A stretch of 64,000 nucleotides of DNA from Caloranaerobacter sp050286925 (GTDB taxonomy: Bacteria; Bacillota; Clostridia; Tissierellales; Thermohalobacteraceae), in NCBI RefSeq assembly GCF_050286925.1, contig NZ_JBFWFX010000005.1, positions 111,924 to 175,923 of the forward strand, in the 5' to 3' direction. The stretch's first letter is position 1. Each line of letters opens with the position of its first letter. Below are positions 35,236 to 44,413 of this stretch, piece by piece. The position numbers and the translations under genes are program-made. Below the pieces are notes generated by a model. That model saw only the letters and a list, made by a program, of their open reading frames with translations, was not told the DNA's origin and searched no databases.

Positions 35236-36042
35236 GTGGAAAATCAAAAAATCAGAATAGTAATTGCTGATGATAATAAAGATTTTTGTAATATTTTACA
35301 TCAATTTTTATTAACACAGAATGATGTAGAAGTTGTTGGTATAGCAAAGGACGGTTTAGAAGCATTGGAATTAATAGAGAATAAATTACCAGACGTATTG
35401 ATTTTAGATATAATTATGCCACATCTTGATGGCTTAGGAGTATTAGAAAAGTTATGTACTTTAGAATTAGATAAATTTCCTAAAGTAATAGTTTTATCTG
35501 CAGTTGGGCAAGATAAGATAACTCAAAGAGCGATAGCTTTGGGAGCTGATTATTATGTGGTAAAACCTTTTAATTTTGATGTATTTATAAAGAGAATAAG
35601 ACAATTAATGGGTTCAATACCAGCTATTGTAGAAAAAAGAAAACAGGTCGATTTAAAACCTAGCTTTATTAATCCTGTGAATAATGGTAAAAGTCTTGAA
35701 GCTAAAATCACAAACATAATTCATGAGATTGGAGTTCCAGCTCATATTAAAGGTTATTTGTATTTAAGAGATGCTATAGGTATGGTAATAGAAAATGTAG
35801 AATTACTAAGTGCAGCTACAAAGCGATTATATCCTTCTATAGCTAAAAAATATAATACTACTCCTAGTAGAGTTGAGAGAGCTATAAGACACGCTATTGA
35901 AGTAGCTTGGAGTAGAGGGAAAATAGATACTATAAATAATCTATTTGGTTATACTGTGCATGATGAAAAGGGAAAACCTACAAATAGCGAATTCATAGCG
36001 ATGATAGCCGATAAATTAAGATTAGAAGAAAAAATTTCATAA
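35236..36042 (+). CDS. spo0A: Sporulation master regulator Spo0A
   Basis: A response regulator that commits the cell to sporulation when phosphorylated. The receiver domain (1-125) has the acidic pair ADDNKD, the phospho-acceptor Asp58 in DVLILDIIMPHLDG, and the lysine in VVKPF. The C-terminal DNA-binding domain (about 150-268) has the Spo0A signature PSRVERAIRHAIEVAWSRG (19 residues). GTG start after CAGGGGGGA. Length 268 residues, standard. Confidence 0.98.
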   Translation: MENQKIRIVIADDNKDFCNILHQFLLTQNDVEVVGIAKDGLEALELIENKLPDVLILDIIMPHLDGLGVLEKLCTLELDKFPKVIVLSAVGQDKITQRAIALGADYYVVKPFNFDVFIKRIRQLMGSIPAIVEKRKQVDLKPSFINPVNNGKSLEAKITNIIHEIGVPAHIKGYLYLRDAIGMVIENVELLSAATKRLYPSIAKKYNTTPSRVERAIRHAIEVAWSRGKIDTINNLFGYTVHDEKGKPTNSEFIAMIADKLRLEEKIS

Positions 36043-36070
36043 AAATTAATAAATATAATAAGCATAATTA

Positions 36071-36120
36071 CACTTTCAGGTATTGTTGTAATTACAATAC
36101 TTTGAAGGTGTTTTTTTTTT
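36071..36120 (+). terminator. Rho-independent terminator after spo0A
   Basis: An imperfect hairpin: CACTTTCAGGTATTGT pairs with ACAATACTTTGAAGGTG (36071-36110), followed by ten T. It closes the spo0A unit. Confidence 0.88.
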
Positions 36121-36189
36121 ATAATTCATAGGAAATTATAATAAAATCCCATATTAAAAAAATTAATGTTGATTTTAATTGAAACTTTG

Positions 36190-36211
36190 TCTGGCATGTA
36201 AACATGCCAGA
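36190..36211. repeat. Perfect palindrome between spo0A and steA
   Basis: TCTGGCATG and CATGCCAGA flank TAAA, a perfect 9-bp inverted repeat in otherwise AT-rich sequence. It has no T run, so it is not a terminator; it may be an operator or an RNA hairpin. No second copy was noticed in the window. Confidence 0.6.
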
Positions 36212-36246
36212 GTCGTTATAAACTACTTTAAATTGTGGATAAATTC

Positions 36247-36315
36247 AAATATAATTTTCGTTTATGGATATGGGCAAAATCTTCCTTAATTTATTTAAAT
36301 CGAAGATTTTGTTCT
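36247..36315 (+). repeat. Intergenic hairpin repeat, copy B (between spo0A and steA)
   Basis: Second copy of the element at 20511-20579. The conserved block GGGCAAAATCTTC and GAAGATTTTGTT forms a 9-bp inverted pair around an AT-rich loop. This copy lies 80 bases upstream of steA and well after the spo0A terminator, so simple termination of spo0A is not its only possible role. Confidence 0.7.
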
Positions 36316-36394
36316 TTATTCTGTTTCTAAATAATAAAATTGGTATTATTTATTTAAAATGATAGATAATAATAGTAGGATATGGAGGTAGAAA

Positions 36395-37516
36395 ATGAGT
36401 ATAAAAGGAATTGTAAAAAAAGATAAAAAAACTAAAAGACTTATATATAAATTAAGCTCAGGGGATATAGCATTATTATCTCATGAAGATATTGACGAAA
36501 TAGCAGCTGAAGCATTAATAAAATCAAAGGTAAAATGTATTATAAATACCGAAAAAACTATGACAGGCTATTATCCTAATAAAGGTCCATTGAAATTATT
36601 AAAAAATGGGATTCCTATATATGAAACAGATAATAAAAGTATATTTAACATAGTAGAAAATGGTGAGATTATAGAAATAAAAAATAACAAAATATTCTAT
36701 TCAAATAAAGTTATAGGTAAATGTAGACTGATTAAAAAAGATGAAATATTAAAACTATACGATTTAGGTTGTAAAAATTTTGATATAAAATTGAATGATT
36801 TTATAGATAATACTATTTTTTATGCGAAAAAGGAAAAGAATTGGATAACTAATAAAATTGATTTGCCAGAAGTAAAAACTTTGATAAAAAATAGACATGT
36901 ATTAGTAGTTGTAAGAGGTAATGGTTATAAAGAAGATTTAAAAGCAATTTTTGATTATGTGAAAAGCAAAAAACCAGTATTAATTGGAGTTGATGGTGGA
37001 GGTGATGCTTTACTAGAATTTGGATTAACACCAGATATAGTTATTGGAGATCTAGATAGCGTTAGTGATAGATGTTTGCGATTATGTAAAGAAATTATAG
37101 TTCATGCATATCCTAATGGATATGCACCAGGTCTAGCACGTATAAAAGACAATGGATTAGAAGCAAAAATATTTTCTTCAGTAGGAACGAGTGAAGATAT
37201 AGCAATGTTATTAGCTTATAATTATGGTGCAGAATTGATTGTTGCAGTAGGTACACATAATTGTATGATAGATTTTTTAGAAAAAGGCAGAAAAGGTATG
37301 GGGAGTACTTTCCTAGTTAGAACGAAGATTGGTTCTAAACTTGTTGATGCTAAAGGAATAAATAAATTATATGATGAAAAGTTAAAAATAAAATATTATA
37401 TTTATCTAGGTCTATCTGCTTTGCTGCCAATTTATGTATTAAGTATGTTATATTTCCCGGTAAAAATGATGTTAAACCAAATAAGTATTCGTATTAAGAT
37501 GCTTATAGGATTGTAA
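36395..37516 (+). CDS. steA: SteA-like protein with thiamin pyrophosphokinase fold
   Basis: A 373-residue protein. The core (about 165-330) resembles thiamin pyrophosphokinase: VLIGVDGGGDALLEFGLTPDIVIGDLDSVSD (core GLTPDIVIGDLDSVSD). A C-terminal hydrophobic segment (about 335-358, YIYLGLSALLPIYVLSMLYF) anchors it in the membrane. In Actinobacteria SteA works with the septal protein SteB, and the same pairing occurs here with a MctB-like protein encoded next. Catalytic activity is uncertain. ATG follows ATGGAGGTAG. Confidence 0.85.
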   Translation: MSIKGIVKKDKKTKRLIYKLSSGDIALLSHEDIDEIAAEALIKSKVKCIINTEKTMTGYYPNKGPLKLLKNGIPIYETDNKSIFNIVENGEIIEIKNNKIFYSNKVIGKCRLIKKDEILKLYDLGCKNFDIKLNDFIDNTIFYAKKEKNWITNKIDLPEVKTLIKNRHVLVVVRGNGYKEDLKAIFDYVKSKKPVLIGVDGGGDALLEFGLTPDIVIGDLDSVSDRCLRLCKEIIVHAYPNGYAPGLARIKDNGLEAKIFSSVGTSEDIAMLLAYNYGAELIVAVGTHNCMIDFLEKGRKGMGSTFLVRTKIGSKLVDAKGINKLYDEKLKIKYYIYLGLSALLPIYVLSMLYFPVKMMLNQISIRIKMLIGL

Positions 37517-37528
37517 GGAGTGTTAATT

Positions 37529-38221
37529 TTGTACCAAAATATAAAAAATAATATTATAACAATAATTTCAATATTTGTATCTTTAAGCATTGGTATATAT
37601 ATAGGATATATAATTGATTTACAAAGTAGTATGTTAAAGAATGATGAAAAACTAATTAACTTAATAGCAAAACAAATTTCCTATTTAGAATCTGAGAACG
37701 AACTGCTAAGAAGACAAGTATTAGGACAAAATGATGTTAATTGTTTAATAGGGAGTACAATCTTTAATATAAGTTTAAAAAAATTAATTAATACACATAT
37801 TACTCTTATAAGTTATGATGATTTTTTTAAATATATTAAAGAATTAGGAGTTAATAATATAGATGTTTTTAGTATAAAGCATGCATTAATAAAAGAAATA
37901 AGTAAATCAGCTAATTTGAACAAAATATATAACGATAAGGAGATTTTTAAAGTATATATTAGAAAATGTTTAGAAAGTTTATTTAATGATATATCATACA
38001 AATCAAAAAATATTAGGTCTAAAGAATTATCTGTTGATGATAATAAGAAGTATAAAAATTTTATTGTATTTATAAAGAATAGTGAATCCAATAAGATAGC
38101 TTTTGTAGAAAAAATAACTGAAGAAGTATTAACGCAAATGTGTAAAGAAAGAGAAGTGCCTTTGCTAATTCTTCAAAAAGAAAATCAAGATAGTAGTAAA
38201 CAAATTTTTATAAAGAAATGA
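37529..38221 (+). CDS. MctB/SteB-like single-pass envelope protein
   Basis: A 230-residue protein with one N-terminal membrane helix (about 8-28, IITIISIFVSLSIGIYIGY), a coiled coil (about 35-65) and an extracytoplasmic domain with no cysteine motif. The layout matches the MctB family, named as copper transporters in mycobacteria, but known in Clostridia next to steA, where a division-related role is more likely. TTG 37529 is chosen after AAGGAGTG. Confidence 0.72.
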   Translation: MYQNIKNNIITIISIFVSLSIGIYIGYIIDLQSSMLKNDEKLINLIAKQISYLESENELLRRQVLGQNDVNCLIGSTIFNISLKKLINTHITLISYDDFFKYIKELGVNNIDVFSIKHALIKEISKSANLNKIYNDKEIFKVYIRKCLESLFNDISYKSKNIRSKELSVDDNKKYKNFIVFIKNSESNKIAFVEKITEEVLTQMCKEREVPLLILQKENQDSSKQIFIKK

Positions 38222-38264
38222 AATAAAAATCTGAATTTTTTTAAAAGAAATTTGGGGGTTAGAA

Positions 38265-38942
38265 ATGTCTGTCGAAAAGAGAATAGTAGCTGTAATACCA
38301 GTTTACAATGAAGTAGATAAAATATACGATACTGTTATTAGTGTAAAAAAAATTTCATTGATTAATAAGATTGTTGTGGTTGATGATGGCTCAAATGATG
38401 GGACAATTGAAAAAATAAAAGATTTAGATATAGATATTATAGTACTTGATAAAAACTATGGTAAAGGGCATGCCATTAAAGTAGCTATTCAAACTATAGA
38501 TTTTGATTATCTTGTATTAGTAGATGGAGATTTAGGATTTTCAGCTATTGAGATTTCTAAATTAATAAATCCAGTAATTGAAAATAAAGCAGATTTTACA
38601 ATAGCGAAGTTTACTAATAATAGAAAGGGAGGGATTGGATTAGTAAAGAGTCTTGCAAAGTTTGGAGTTTATTTTTTTACTGGTAGAATGATAAATACTT
38701 CACTATCTGGACAGAGAGTATATAAAAAAGAGGTAATAAATGATATCTCATACATACCTAACAATTATGGAGTTGAAGTAGCTATGACGATAAGTGCAAT
38801 TAATAAAGGATATAAATTGTTAGAAGTAGATGTTGATATGTTCCATAGAGAAACTGGTAGAGATTTATCTGGATTTATTCATAGAGGAAAGCAGTTTATA
38901 GATATTTTATTTACGTTATTTGTTTTGCTTATTAGAAGGTGA
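38265..38942 (+). CDS. Family 2 glycosyltransferase
   Basis: A 225-residue GT-A glycosyltransferase of the dolichyl-phosphate mannose synthase type. The nucleotide-sugar site starts with AVIPVYNEVDKI, continues with VVDDGSNDGT, and the metal-binding LVDGDLGF replaces the usual DxD. Later residues include SGQRVYKKEV. One hydrophobic C-terminal helix (FIDILFTLFVLLIRR) may tether it to the membrane. Acceptor unknown; the next gene encodes a polyprenyl-phosphate sugar transferase, so a lipid-linked sugar is plausible. Confidence 0.88.
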   Translation: MSVEKRIVAVIPVYNEVDKIYDTVISVKKISLINKIVVVDDGSNDGTIEKIKDLDIDIIVLDKNYGKGHAIKVAIQTIDFDYLVLVDGDLGFSAIEISKLINPVIENKADFTIAKFTNNRKGGIGLVKSLAKFGVYFFTGRMINTSLSGQRVYKKEVINDISYIPNNYGVEVAMTISAINKGYKLLEVDVDMFHRETGRDLSGFIHRGKQFIDILFTLFVLLIRR

Positions 38943-38946
38943 AATT

Positions 38947-39759
38947 ATGTTTCAAGAAAAAATACTGATTTTCATGTTTAGTGTTTTCTTATCATATTTT
39001 TTGATAAAAATTTTTTATAATTTGTTTAGAAAAAACAACTTATTATTTACAAACTATGAGTTGCGAAGAATACCTTCGTGTATGGGAATAGTCTTTGTTA
39101 TTACACAGACTATTACATCTTTGTTAAGTATGATATTACTAGAAGTTAATTATATAATCATATCTTATTATTTAATATGTATGTTGTTCATTGCAGTTAT
39201 TAGTTTGCTAGATGATATAATTGGCGATTATAAAATTAAGGGTTTTAAAGGTCATATTTTAAATCTATTCAAAGGAAATGTTACAACAGGAGCATTAAAA
39301 GCTGCAACAGGTTTCGTATGTTCTTTTTTTATTTCTTATTTTATATCTAATGATTTAAATGAACTAATGATTAATACAATTATATTAGTTTTATCTATAA
39401 ATTTTATAAATTTATTAGATTTACGGCCAGGTAGAGCTGTAAAAATGACAATTGTCTTAATTATTTTACTATTATTAAGTCAATCGACTAGAAATACTTT
39501 TATTTTAATATCGGCTCTAGGATTTTTAATTGTATATTTACCTAAAGATTTGAAAGGAATTATGATGTTAGGGGATATAGGTGCAAATACATTAGGATGG
39601 ACGTTGGGAGTTCAATTAATCATAAATATGGATTTAATGATAAAATTTATAGCTTTAATTTTACTTATAATCATACATATTATTGCAGAAAAGTATTCTA
39701 TTAGCAAAATAATTAAAAATAATAGAATATTAAATTATATAGATCAATTAGGCAGATAA
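38947..39759 (+). CDS. MraY/WecA-family glycosyl-1-phosphate transferase-like protein
   Basis: A 270-residue polytopic protein with about eight membrane helices. ISLLDDIIGDYKIKGFKGH carries the conserved Asp pair, NFINLLDLRPGRAVK the NxxN/D region, and MMLGDIGANTLGWTLG the cytoplasmic loop typical of UDP-sugar:polyprenyl-phosphate transferases. It is shorter than MraY. ATG 38947 follows AGAAGGTG. Donor and function are unknown; it is regularly found beside steA in Clostridia. Confidence 0.82.
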   Translation: MFQEKILIFMFSVFLSYFLIKIFYNLFRKNNLLFTNYELRRIPSCMGIVFVITQTITSLLSMILLEVNYIIISYYLICMLFIAVISLLDDIIGDYKIKGFKGHILNLFKGNVTTGALKAATGFVCSFFISYFISNDLNELMINTIILVLSINFINLLDLRPGRAVKMTIVLIILLLLSQSTRNTFILISALGFLIVYLPKDLKGIMMLGDIGANTLGWTLGVQLIINMDLMIKFIALILLIIIHIIAEKYSISKIIKNNRILNYIDQLGR

Positions 39760-39776
39760 TTAGGAGGTAGATAAAA

Positions 39777-40865
39777 CTGTTAAATATAAAGATTGGAAAT
39801 GTAGTAGATATAATGCAACGATATAAGAAGATGACGATAGTAAAGGTAAAAGTAGAAAATAAATTTTATAAAGCAATTAATTATGTTGATATAACAGGCA
39901 ATGTAATGATTGATGATGTTGTTGTATTAAATACGACTGCTATAGATTTAGATTTAGGTACTGGTGGTTATCATTTTATTATTTATAACATGAGGCTGAA
40001 GAAAAAAAAGAGTAAAAAAGATGGACATATTATAAAGTTAAGATATACACCTTTACAAATAAAGTGCAAAACTGTTGAAGAGGAAGAAAGGTACAAGAAA
40101 GTATTTGAAACGTTTAGTTCTTTAGATAACTTTATTGTAGTTGTAGGAACGTTGCATAGTATGTTAGCTCCTATAGCTTGTATGATAAAATGGTTAAAAC
40201 CTGATGTAAAAATCAGTTATATAATGACAGATGGTGGTGCTTTACCAATTCAATTTAGTAATACAGTACGTGAATTAAAAAGTAAATGTATAATAAGTAA
40301 TACGATTACAATAGGCCATTCATTTGGAGGAGATTATGAATGTATTAATATATATACTGGTTTGATAACTTCAAAGTCAGTTTTAAAAAGTGATGTAGCT
40401 ATTATAACGATGGGGCCAGGTATTGTAGGCACGGGTACTAAATATGGTTTTAGCGGTACTGAACAAGCTTATATACTAGATGTTGTTAATAAATTCAAAG
40501 GAATTAGTTTTGCAGTCCCAAGAATTAGCTTTAGTGATAGTAGAATAAGACATAAAGGAGTTAGTCATCATACACTTACTGTATTAAGTGAATTAATGTA
40601 TTCAAGAACTAATATCGTTCTTCCTATATTAGAGCAAGAAAAGCTAAAGTATATAATAACTCAAATAAAAAGCTATAATATAGATAAAAAACATAATGTT
40701 TTTTTAGAAGATGGTAAGGATGTAAAAAGAGCTTTTGAGTTTTATAATATTGATGTTACAACAATGGGAAGACATTTTTCTGAAGACAAAGAATATTTTT
40801 ATACATTAGGTGCAGTTGCAAAGAAAATTGTTAAGTACCTTAATAATAACTTTACAAAAATATAA
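39777..40865 (+). CDS. DUF3866-family protein with probable CTG start
   Basis: A conserved clostridial protein of unknown function. NTTAIDLDLGTGGYHF and TMGPGIVGTGTKYGFSG are its clearest motifs. The first ATG (39813) has no ribosome site and would remove the conserved N-terminal strand. Reading upstream, a CTG at 39777 lies eight bases after TAGGAGGT and gives the expected start KIGNVVDI; no ATG, GTG or TTG exists in frame before the stop at 39768. I therefore place the start at CTG, giving 362 residues. Confidence 0.78.
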   Translation: MLNIKIGNVVDIMQRYKKMTIVKVKVENKFYKAINYVDITGNVMIDDVVVLNTTAIDLDLGTGGYHFIIYNMRLKKKKSKKDGHIIKLRYTPLQIKCKTVEEEERYKKVFETFSSLDNFIVVVGTLHSMLAPIACMIKWLKPDVKISYIMTDGGALPIQFSNTVRELKSKCIISNTITIGHSFGGDYECINIYTGLITSKSVLKSDVAIITMGPGIVGTGTKYGFSGTEQAYILDVVNKFKGISFAVPRISFSDSRIRHKGVSHHTLTVLSELMYSRTNIVLPILEQEKLKYIITQIKSYNIDKKHNVFLEDGKDVKRAFEFYNIDVTTMGRHFSEDKEYFYTLGAVAKKIVKYLNNNFTKI

Positions 40866-40921
40866 ACTTTATTAATAATATATATAAAGAATATTAATAA
40901 ACATAAAGAAAGGGGAATATT

Positions 40922-41467
40922 ATGATTTTTGAAGAAAATACAATGAAAACAGAGAGAATATATGAAGGTAAAATATTGAACTTAAGAATAGATACAGTAG
41001 AATTACCAGATAAAAAATATTCAAAACGTGAAATAGTAGAACATCCTGGAGCTGTTGCAATTATAGCGATTACAGAAGAAAATGAATTGGTATTGGTAAA
41101 ACAATTTAGAAAGGCAGTAGAGAAAACACTTTTAGAAATACCAGCTGGTAAATTAGAAGTTGGTGAAGAGCCTGAAGAGTGTGCTAGAAGAGAACTTTTA
41201 GAGGAAACAGGTTTTACAGCGAAAGAGATGAAATATTTATATGAATTTTATACTTCACCTGGTTTCTGTAATGAAAAGATGTATTTATTTTTAGCAAAAG
41301 GGTTGATTAAAGGTGATTCTAATCCTGACAATGACGAATATATAGAAGTATACACAAAAAAAATAGATGAATTATACAATATGGTGATTAATGGAGAAAT
41401 ATTGGATAGTAAAACTATAATAGGTATTTATACTGCAAAAATGTTAATGGAAAATAAAAACTTCTAA
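40922..41467 (+). CDS. NUDIX hydrolase, ADP-ribose pyrophosphatase type
   Basis: A 181-residue enzyme expected to hydrolyse ADP-ribose to AMP and ribose 5-phosphate. The NUDIX box GKLEVGEEPEECARRELLEETGF is complete (core RRELLEETGF) with the proline-containing downstream loop FYTSPGFCNE typical of ADP-ribose pyrophosphatases. Homologous to B. subtilis NudF. ATG follows AAAGGGGAATATT. It lies upstream of spoIIM and xerD as in other Clostridia. Confidence 0.93.
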   Translation: MIFEENTMKTERIYEGKILNLRIDTVELPDKKYSKREIVEHPGAVAIIAITEENELVLVKQFRKAVEKTLLEIPAGKLEVGEEPEECARRELLEETGFTAKEMKYLYEFYTSPGFCNEKMYLFLAKGLIKGDSNPDNDEYIEVYTKKIDELYNMVINGEILDSKTIIGIYTAKMLMENKNF

Positions 41468-41485
41468 ATACAGAATTATGATTAG

Positions 41486-41515
41486 TAATATTATCCTTCA
41501 TGTAAGCATAGTATT
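41486..41515 (+). promoter_or_regulatory. Weak candidate sigma-E promoter for spoIIM
   Basis: TAATATT (41486-41492) and CATAGTATT (41507-41515) are 14 bases apart and loosely resemble the elements before spoIIIAA. SpoIIM is sigma-E dependent in B. subtilis. The match is weak and read by eye. Confidence 0.3.
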
Positions 41516-41545
41516 TTCTAGAAGCTTACTTGAGGGGTGATTATT

Positions 41546-42196
41546 TTGAGTATTAATCTCAAAAGAATATTTAATAATCATTTTCAAAAATATCTTTTTT
41601 TATATTTTTTAGTTATTGTTTTTTTAATGATAGGCATTTCAACAGGAGCAATTACAATACGGGTTGTAGATGATACTGCTAGAGATCAGATAATAAATTA
41701 TTTAAATTCTTTTTCTAGTATTATTAATAAAGATATAGATTTAAAAGCTTTGAAGATTTTTAAATATTCAATAACCAATAACATACAAACGATTATTGCA
41801 ATTTGGCTATTGGGTATAACTGTAATTGGTATACCGATAGTATTAATAATAATAGCTTTAAGAGGTTTTATAATCGGTTTTACAGTAGCCTTTTTCATTA
41901 AGGAATTTAAAATTAAAGGGGTAACTTTATCTTTACTTTGTCTGTTACCACAAAATATTTTTTTAGTTTTTGGTCTTATAGTAATTTCAGTAATATCTAT
42001 TTTATTTTCTATTTCAATTTTAAAAAATAAGATTAATGTAATTAAACAACCAAGTTTTTTAAACAGATTTATTAACTATACTATTACTATATTTATAGTA
42101 TCAATTATTATAATTATGGGTTGTTTAGTAGAGTCTTTTACAACACCAATTCTCCTTAAAATAATAAATAATTACTTGACAGTATTTATGAAGTAA
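41546..42196 (+). CDS. spoIIM: Stage II sporulation protein M
   Basis: A 216-residue membrane protein of the SpoIIDMP peptidoglycan-remodelling complex that drives engulfment. It has four to five hydrophobic helices and the family motif GFIIGFTVAFFIKEFKIKG-like segment (seen as RGFIIGFTVAFFIKE) and LLPQNIF. TTG 41546 is the likely start, after GAGGGGTGA; a GTG at 41537 is part of that site. It precedes xerD, a frequent arrangement. Confidence 0.93.
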   Translation: MSINLKRIFNNHFQKYLFLYFLVIVFLMIGISTGAITIRVVDDTARDQIINYLNSFSSIINKDIDLKALKIFKYSITNNIQTIIAIWLLGITVIGIPIVLIIIALRGFIIGFTVAFFIKEFKIKGVTLSLLCLLPQNIFLVFGLIVISVISILFSISILKNKINVIKQPSFLNRFINYTITIFIVSIIIIMGCLVESFTTPILLKIINNYLTVFMK

Positions 42197-42256
42197 TTTA
42201 ATATTAAATATGTTATTATGTTTTTAAGTAATTGTAAATTAAAAAGGGGAAGTTCT

Positions 42257-43144
42257 ATGGATTCACTTTTAAATAAATTTCTAGAGTATTTGCTATATGA
42301 AAGAGAAGCTTCTAATAATACAATTGAATCATATAGTAGAGATTTACGTCAATTTAAAAAATATATTACAGAAAATGATATAAATGATTTTAGATTAGTT
42401 AATAAAACTACTATTATAACATATTTAGTTTATTTGCAAAAAATTGGACGTGCCCCTTCTACTGTTTCGAGAAATTTAGCTTCAGTAAGGAGTTTTTATC
42501 AGTTCCTTTTAAATGAAGGTATAGTAAAAAAGGATCCAACTGTAAATTTACAATCTCCTAAAAATGAAAAAAGATTACCTCAAGTTTTAACTCCTAAAGA
42601 AGTAGAGTTATTACTAGAGCAACCAGATTTAAACACATCAAAAGGTGTTAGAGATAGAGCAATGCTTGAACTGCTTTATGCGGCTGGTATAAGAGTGTCT
42701 GAGTTGGTAGCTTTAGATATAGATGATATTGATTTAAAACTAGGTTTTTTAGTATGTTCAAAAAATACTTCAAATGAACGAAATATACCAATAGGAAGAT
42801 TTGCAATAGATATTTTGAATGAATATCTATTAAATCATAGAAAAAGTTTTGTTAAGGATAATAATGTAAAAGCATTGTTTTTAAACTATCATGGTAAGAG
42901 GCTGACTAGACAAGGTTTTTGGAAGATTATAAAATCGTATACAAAAAAGATTAATCTAAATAAAGCTATAACACCACATACTTTAAGACACTCATTTGCA
43001 GTACATTTAATTGAAAATGGTGCTGATTTAAAATCTGTTCAAGAGATGTTAGGACATTCAGATATATCTACTACTCAAGTATATGCAAAAATTACAAAAC
43101 CTACTTTAAGGGATGTTTACAATAAAACTCATCCAAGAGCATAG
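42257..43144 (+). CDS. xerD: Site-specific tyrosine recombinase XerD
   Basis: A 295-residue recombinase that with XerC/dif-type sites resolves chromosome dimers. The N-terminal SAM-like domain (1-90) has LYEREASNNTIESYSRDL; the catalytic domain has the Arg in LYAAGIRVSEL, the HTLRHSFAVHL box, the second His in MLGHSDISTTQVY and the nucleophile tyrosine in that same motif. ATG 42257 follows AAAGGGGAAG. Its place before deoB and punA matches ripX-drm-pupG in B. subtilis, which supports a chromosomal Xer rather than a phage integrase. Confidence 0.95.
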   Translation: MDSLLNKFLEYLLYEREASNNTIESYSRDLRQFKKYITENDINDFRLVNKTTIITYLVYLQKIGRAPSTVSRNLASVRSFYQFLLNEGIVKKDPTVNLQSPKNEKRLPQVLTPKEVELLLEQPDLNTSKGVRDRAMLELLYAAGIRVSELVALDIDDIDLKLGFLVCSKNTSNERNIPIGRFAIDILNEYLLNHRKSFVKDNNVKALFLNYHGKRLTRQGFWKIIKSYTKKINLNKAITPHTLRHSFAVHLIENGADLKSVQEMLGHSDISTTQVYAKITKPTLRDVYNKTHPRA

Positions 43145-43172
43145 CTCCACATTATGTGGGGTTGATTTTTTC
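43145..43172 (+). terminator. Rho-independent terminator after xerD
   Basis: Short stem CTCCACA / TGTGGGG with loop TTA (43145-43161) followed by TTGATTTTTTC. It overlaps the next promoter. Confidence 0.75.
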
Positions 43173-43190
43173 TGATTTTATTCTTATACT
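43162..43190 (+). promoter_or_regulatory. Sigma-A promoter of the deoB-punA-pdp operon
   Basis: TTGATT (43162-43167) and TATACT (43185-43190) have a 17-base spacer. The -35 element lies inside the T run of the xerD terminator, a compact arrangement. No DeoR-type operator is obvious. Confidence 0.7.
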
Positions 43191-43226
43191 TTAGGGTATA
43201 CTATTTTATTGAAGGAAGGTGAATTT

Positions 43227-44402
43227 ATGATAAAAAGAGTTACATTGATTGTGTTAGATAGTGTGGGTATAGGTGCACTTCCAGATGCAAAAATGTATGG
43301 AGATGAAGGAAGTCATACTGTCGATAATATTTCAAAGCACTTAGGGGGATTACAATTACCTAATTTAGAGAAATTAGGATTAGGTTTGATAGAAGGGGTT
43401 AATGAAATAAGAAAAACAGATAAACCTATTGGTTCATTTGGTAGATCATTAGAAAAATCAGCAGGCAAAGACACTACAACAGGACATTGGGAAATTGCAG
43501 GTATTATTCTTGAGAAGCCATTTCCTACTTACCCAGATGGATTTCCTTCTGAAATAATATCTAAATTTGAAGAGGCTATTGGAAGAAAAGTATTAGGTAA
43601 CAAACCAGCATCAGGTACAGTTATAATTGAAGAACTTGGAAAAGAACATATGGAAACAGGTTATCCTATAGTATATACTTCTGCTGATAGTGTATTCCAA
43701 ATTGCTGCACATGAAGAAATAATTCCTGTTAAAGAGCTTTATGAGATGTGTGAAAAGGCAAGACAAATATTAACAGGAGAGCATAGTGTAGGAAGAGTAA
43801 TAGCTCGTCCATTTTTAGGTAAACCAGGTGAATTTTATAGAACTCCAAATAGAAGAGATTTTGCATTAAAGCCTATTCAAAGAACAATTTTAGATGAAAT
43901 TAAAGATAAAGGTTATGATGTTATGGCTGTAGGTAAGATTGAGGATATATTTGCTGGTGTAGGAATAACAGAGAGTATTCATACAAAAAATAATATGGAT
44001 GGTGTAGATAAAACTATTGAGTTTATGAAAACAGATAAAAATGGATTAATATTTACTAATTTAGTTGATTTTGATATGAAGTATGGTCATAGAAATAATG
44101 TAGAAGGATATGCACAAGCATTAAAGGAATTTGATGAGAGAATACCTGAAATAATCGAGAATTTAAGAGATGATGAGATTTTAATAATAACAGCTGATCA
44201 TGGTTGTGATCCAACAACACCAAGTACTGATCATTCTAGAGAATATATACCTATTTTAGTATATGGTAATAAAGTAAAAAGTGGTGTTAATTTAGGAACA
44301 AGAGAAACTTTTGCAGATATTGGAGCAACAATTTTAGATATTTTAGGAATAGAAAAATCTATAAATGGTAATAGTTTTGCGAATTTAATTATGAAGAGAT
44401 AG
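43227..44402 (+). CDS. deoB: Phosphopentomutase
   Basis: Interconverts (deoxy)ribose 1- and 5-phosphate, linking nucleoside phosphorolysis to central metabolism. An alkaline-phosphatase-fold enzyme of 391 residues: metal ligands in LIVLDSVGIG, DTTTGHWE and ITADHGCDPTTPSTDHSRE (core TADHGCDPTTPSTDHS). ATG 43227 follows GAAGGAAGGTGA. It is the first gene of a salvage operon with two purine and one pyrimidine nucleoside phosphorylase. Confidence 0.97.
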   Translation: MIKRVTLIVLDSVGIGALPDAKMYGDEGSHTVDNISKHLGGLQLPNLEKLGLGLIEGVNEIRKTDKPIGSFGRSLEKSAGKDTTTGHWEIAGIILEKPFPTYPDGFPSEIISKFEEAIGRKVLGNKPASGTVIIEELGKEHMETGYPIVYTSADSVFQIAAHEEIIPVKELYEMCEKARQILTGEHSVGRVIARPFLGKPGEFYRTPNRRDFALKPIQRTILDEIKDKGYDVMAVGKIEDIFAGVGITESIHTKNNMDGVDKTIEFMKTDKNGLIFTNLVDFDMKYGHRNNVEGYAQALKEFDERIPEIIENLRDDEILIITADHGCDPTTPSTDHSREYIPILVYGNKVKSGVNLGTRETFADIGATILDILGIEKSINGNSFANLIMKR

Positions 44403-44413
44403 GAGTGAATGCT

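Noticed and set aside
42218..42256. Upstream ATG extension of xerD
   Set aside because: The AAAGGGGAAG ribosome site lies between that ATG and the conserved start at 42257, so the 13 extra codons are not used.
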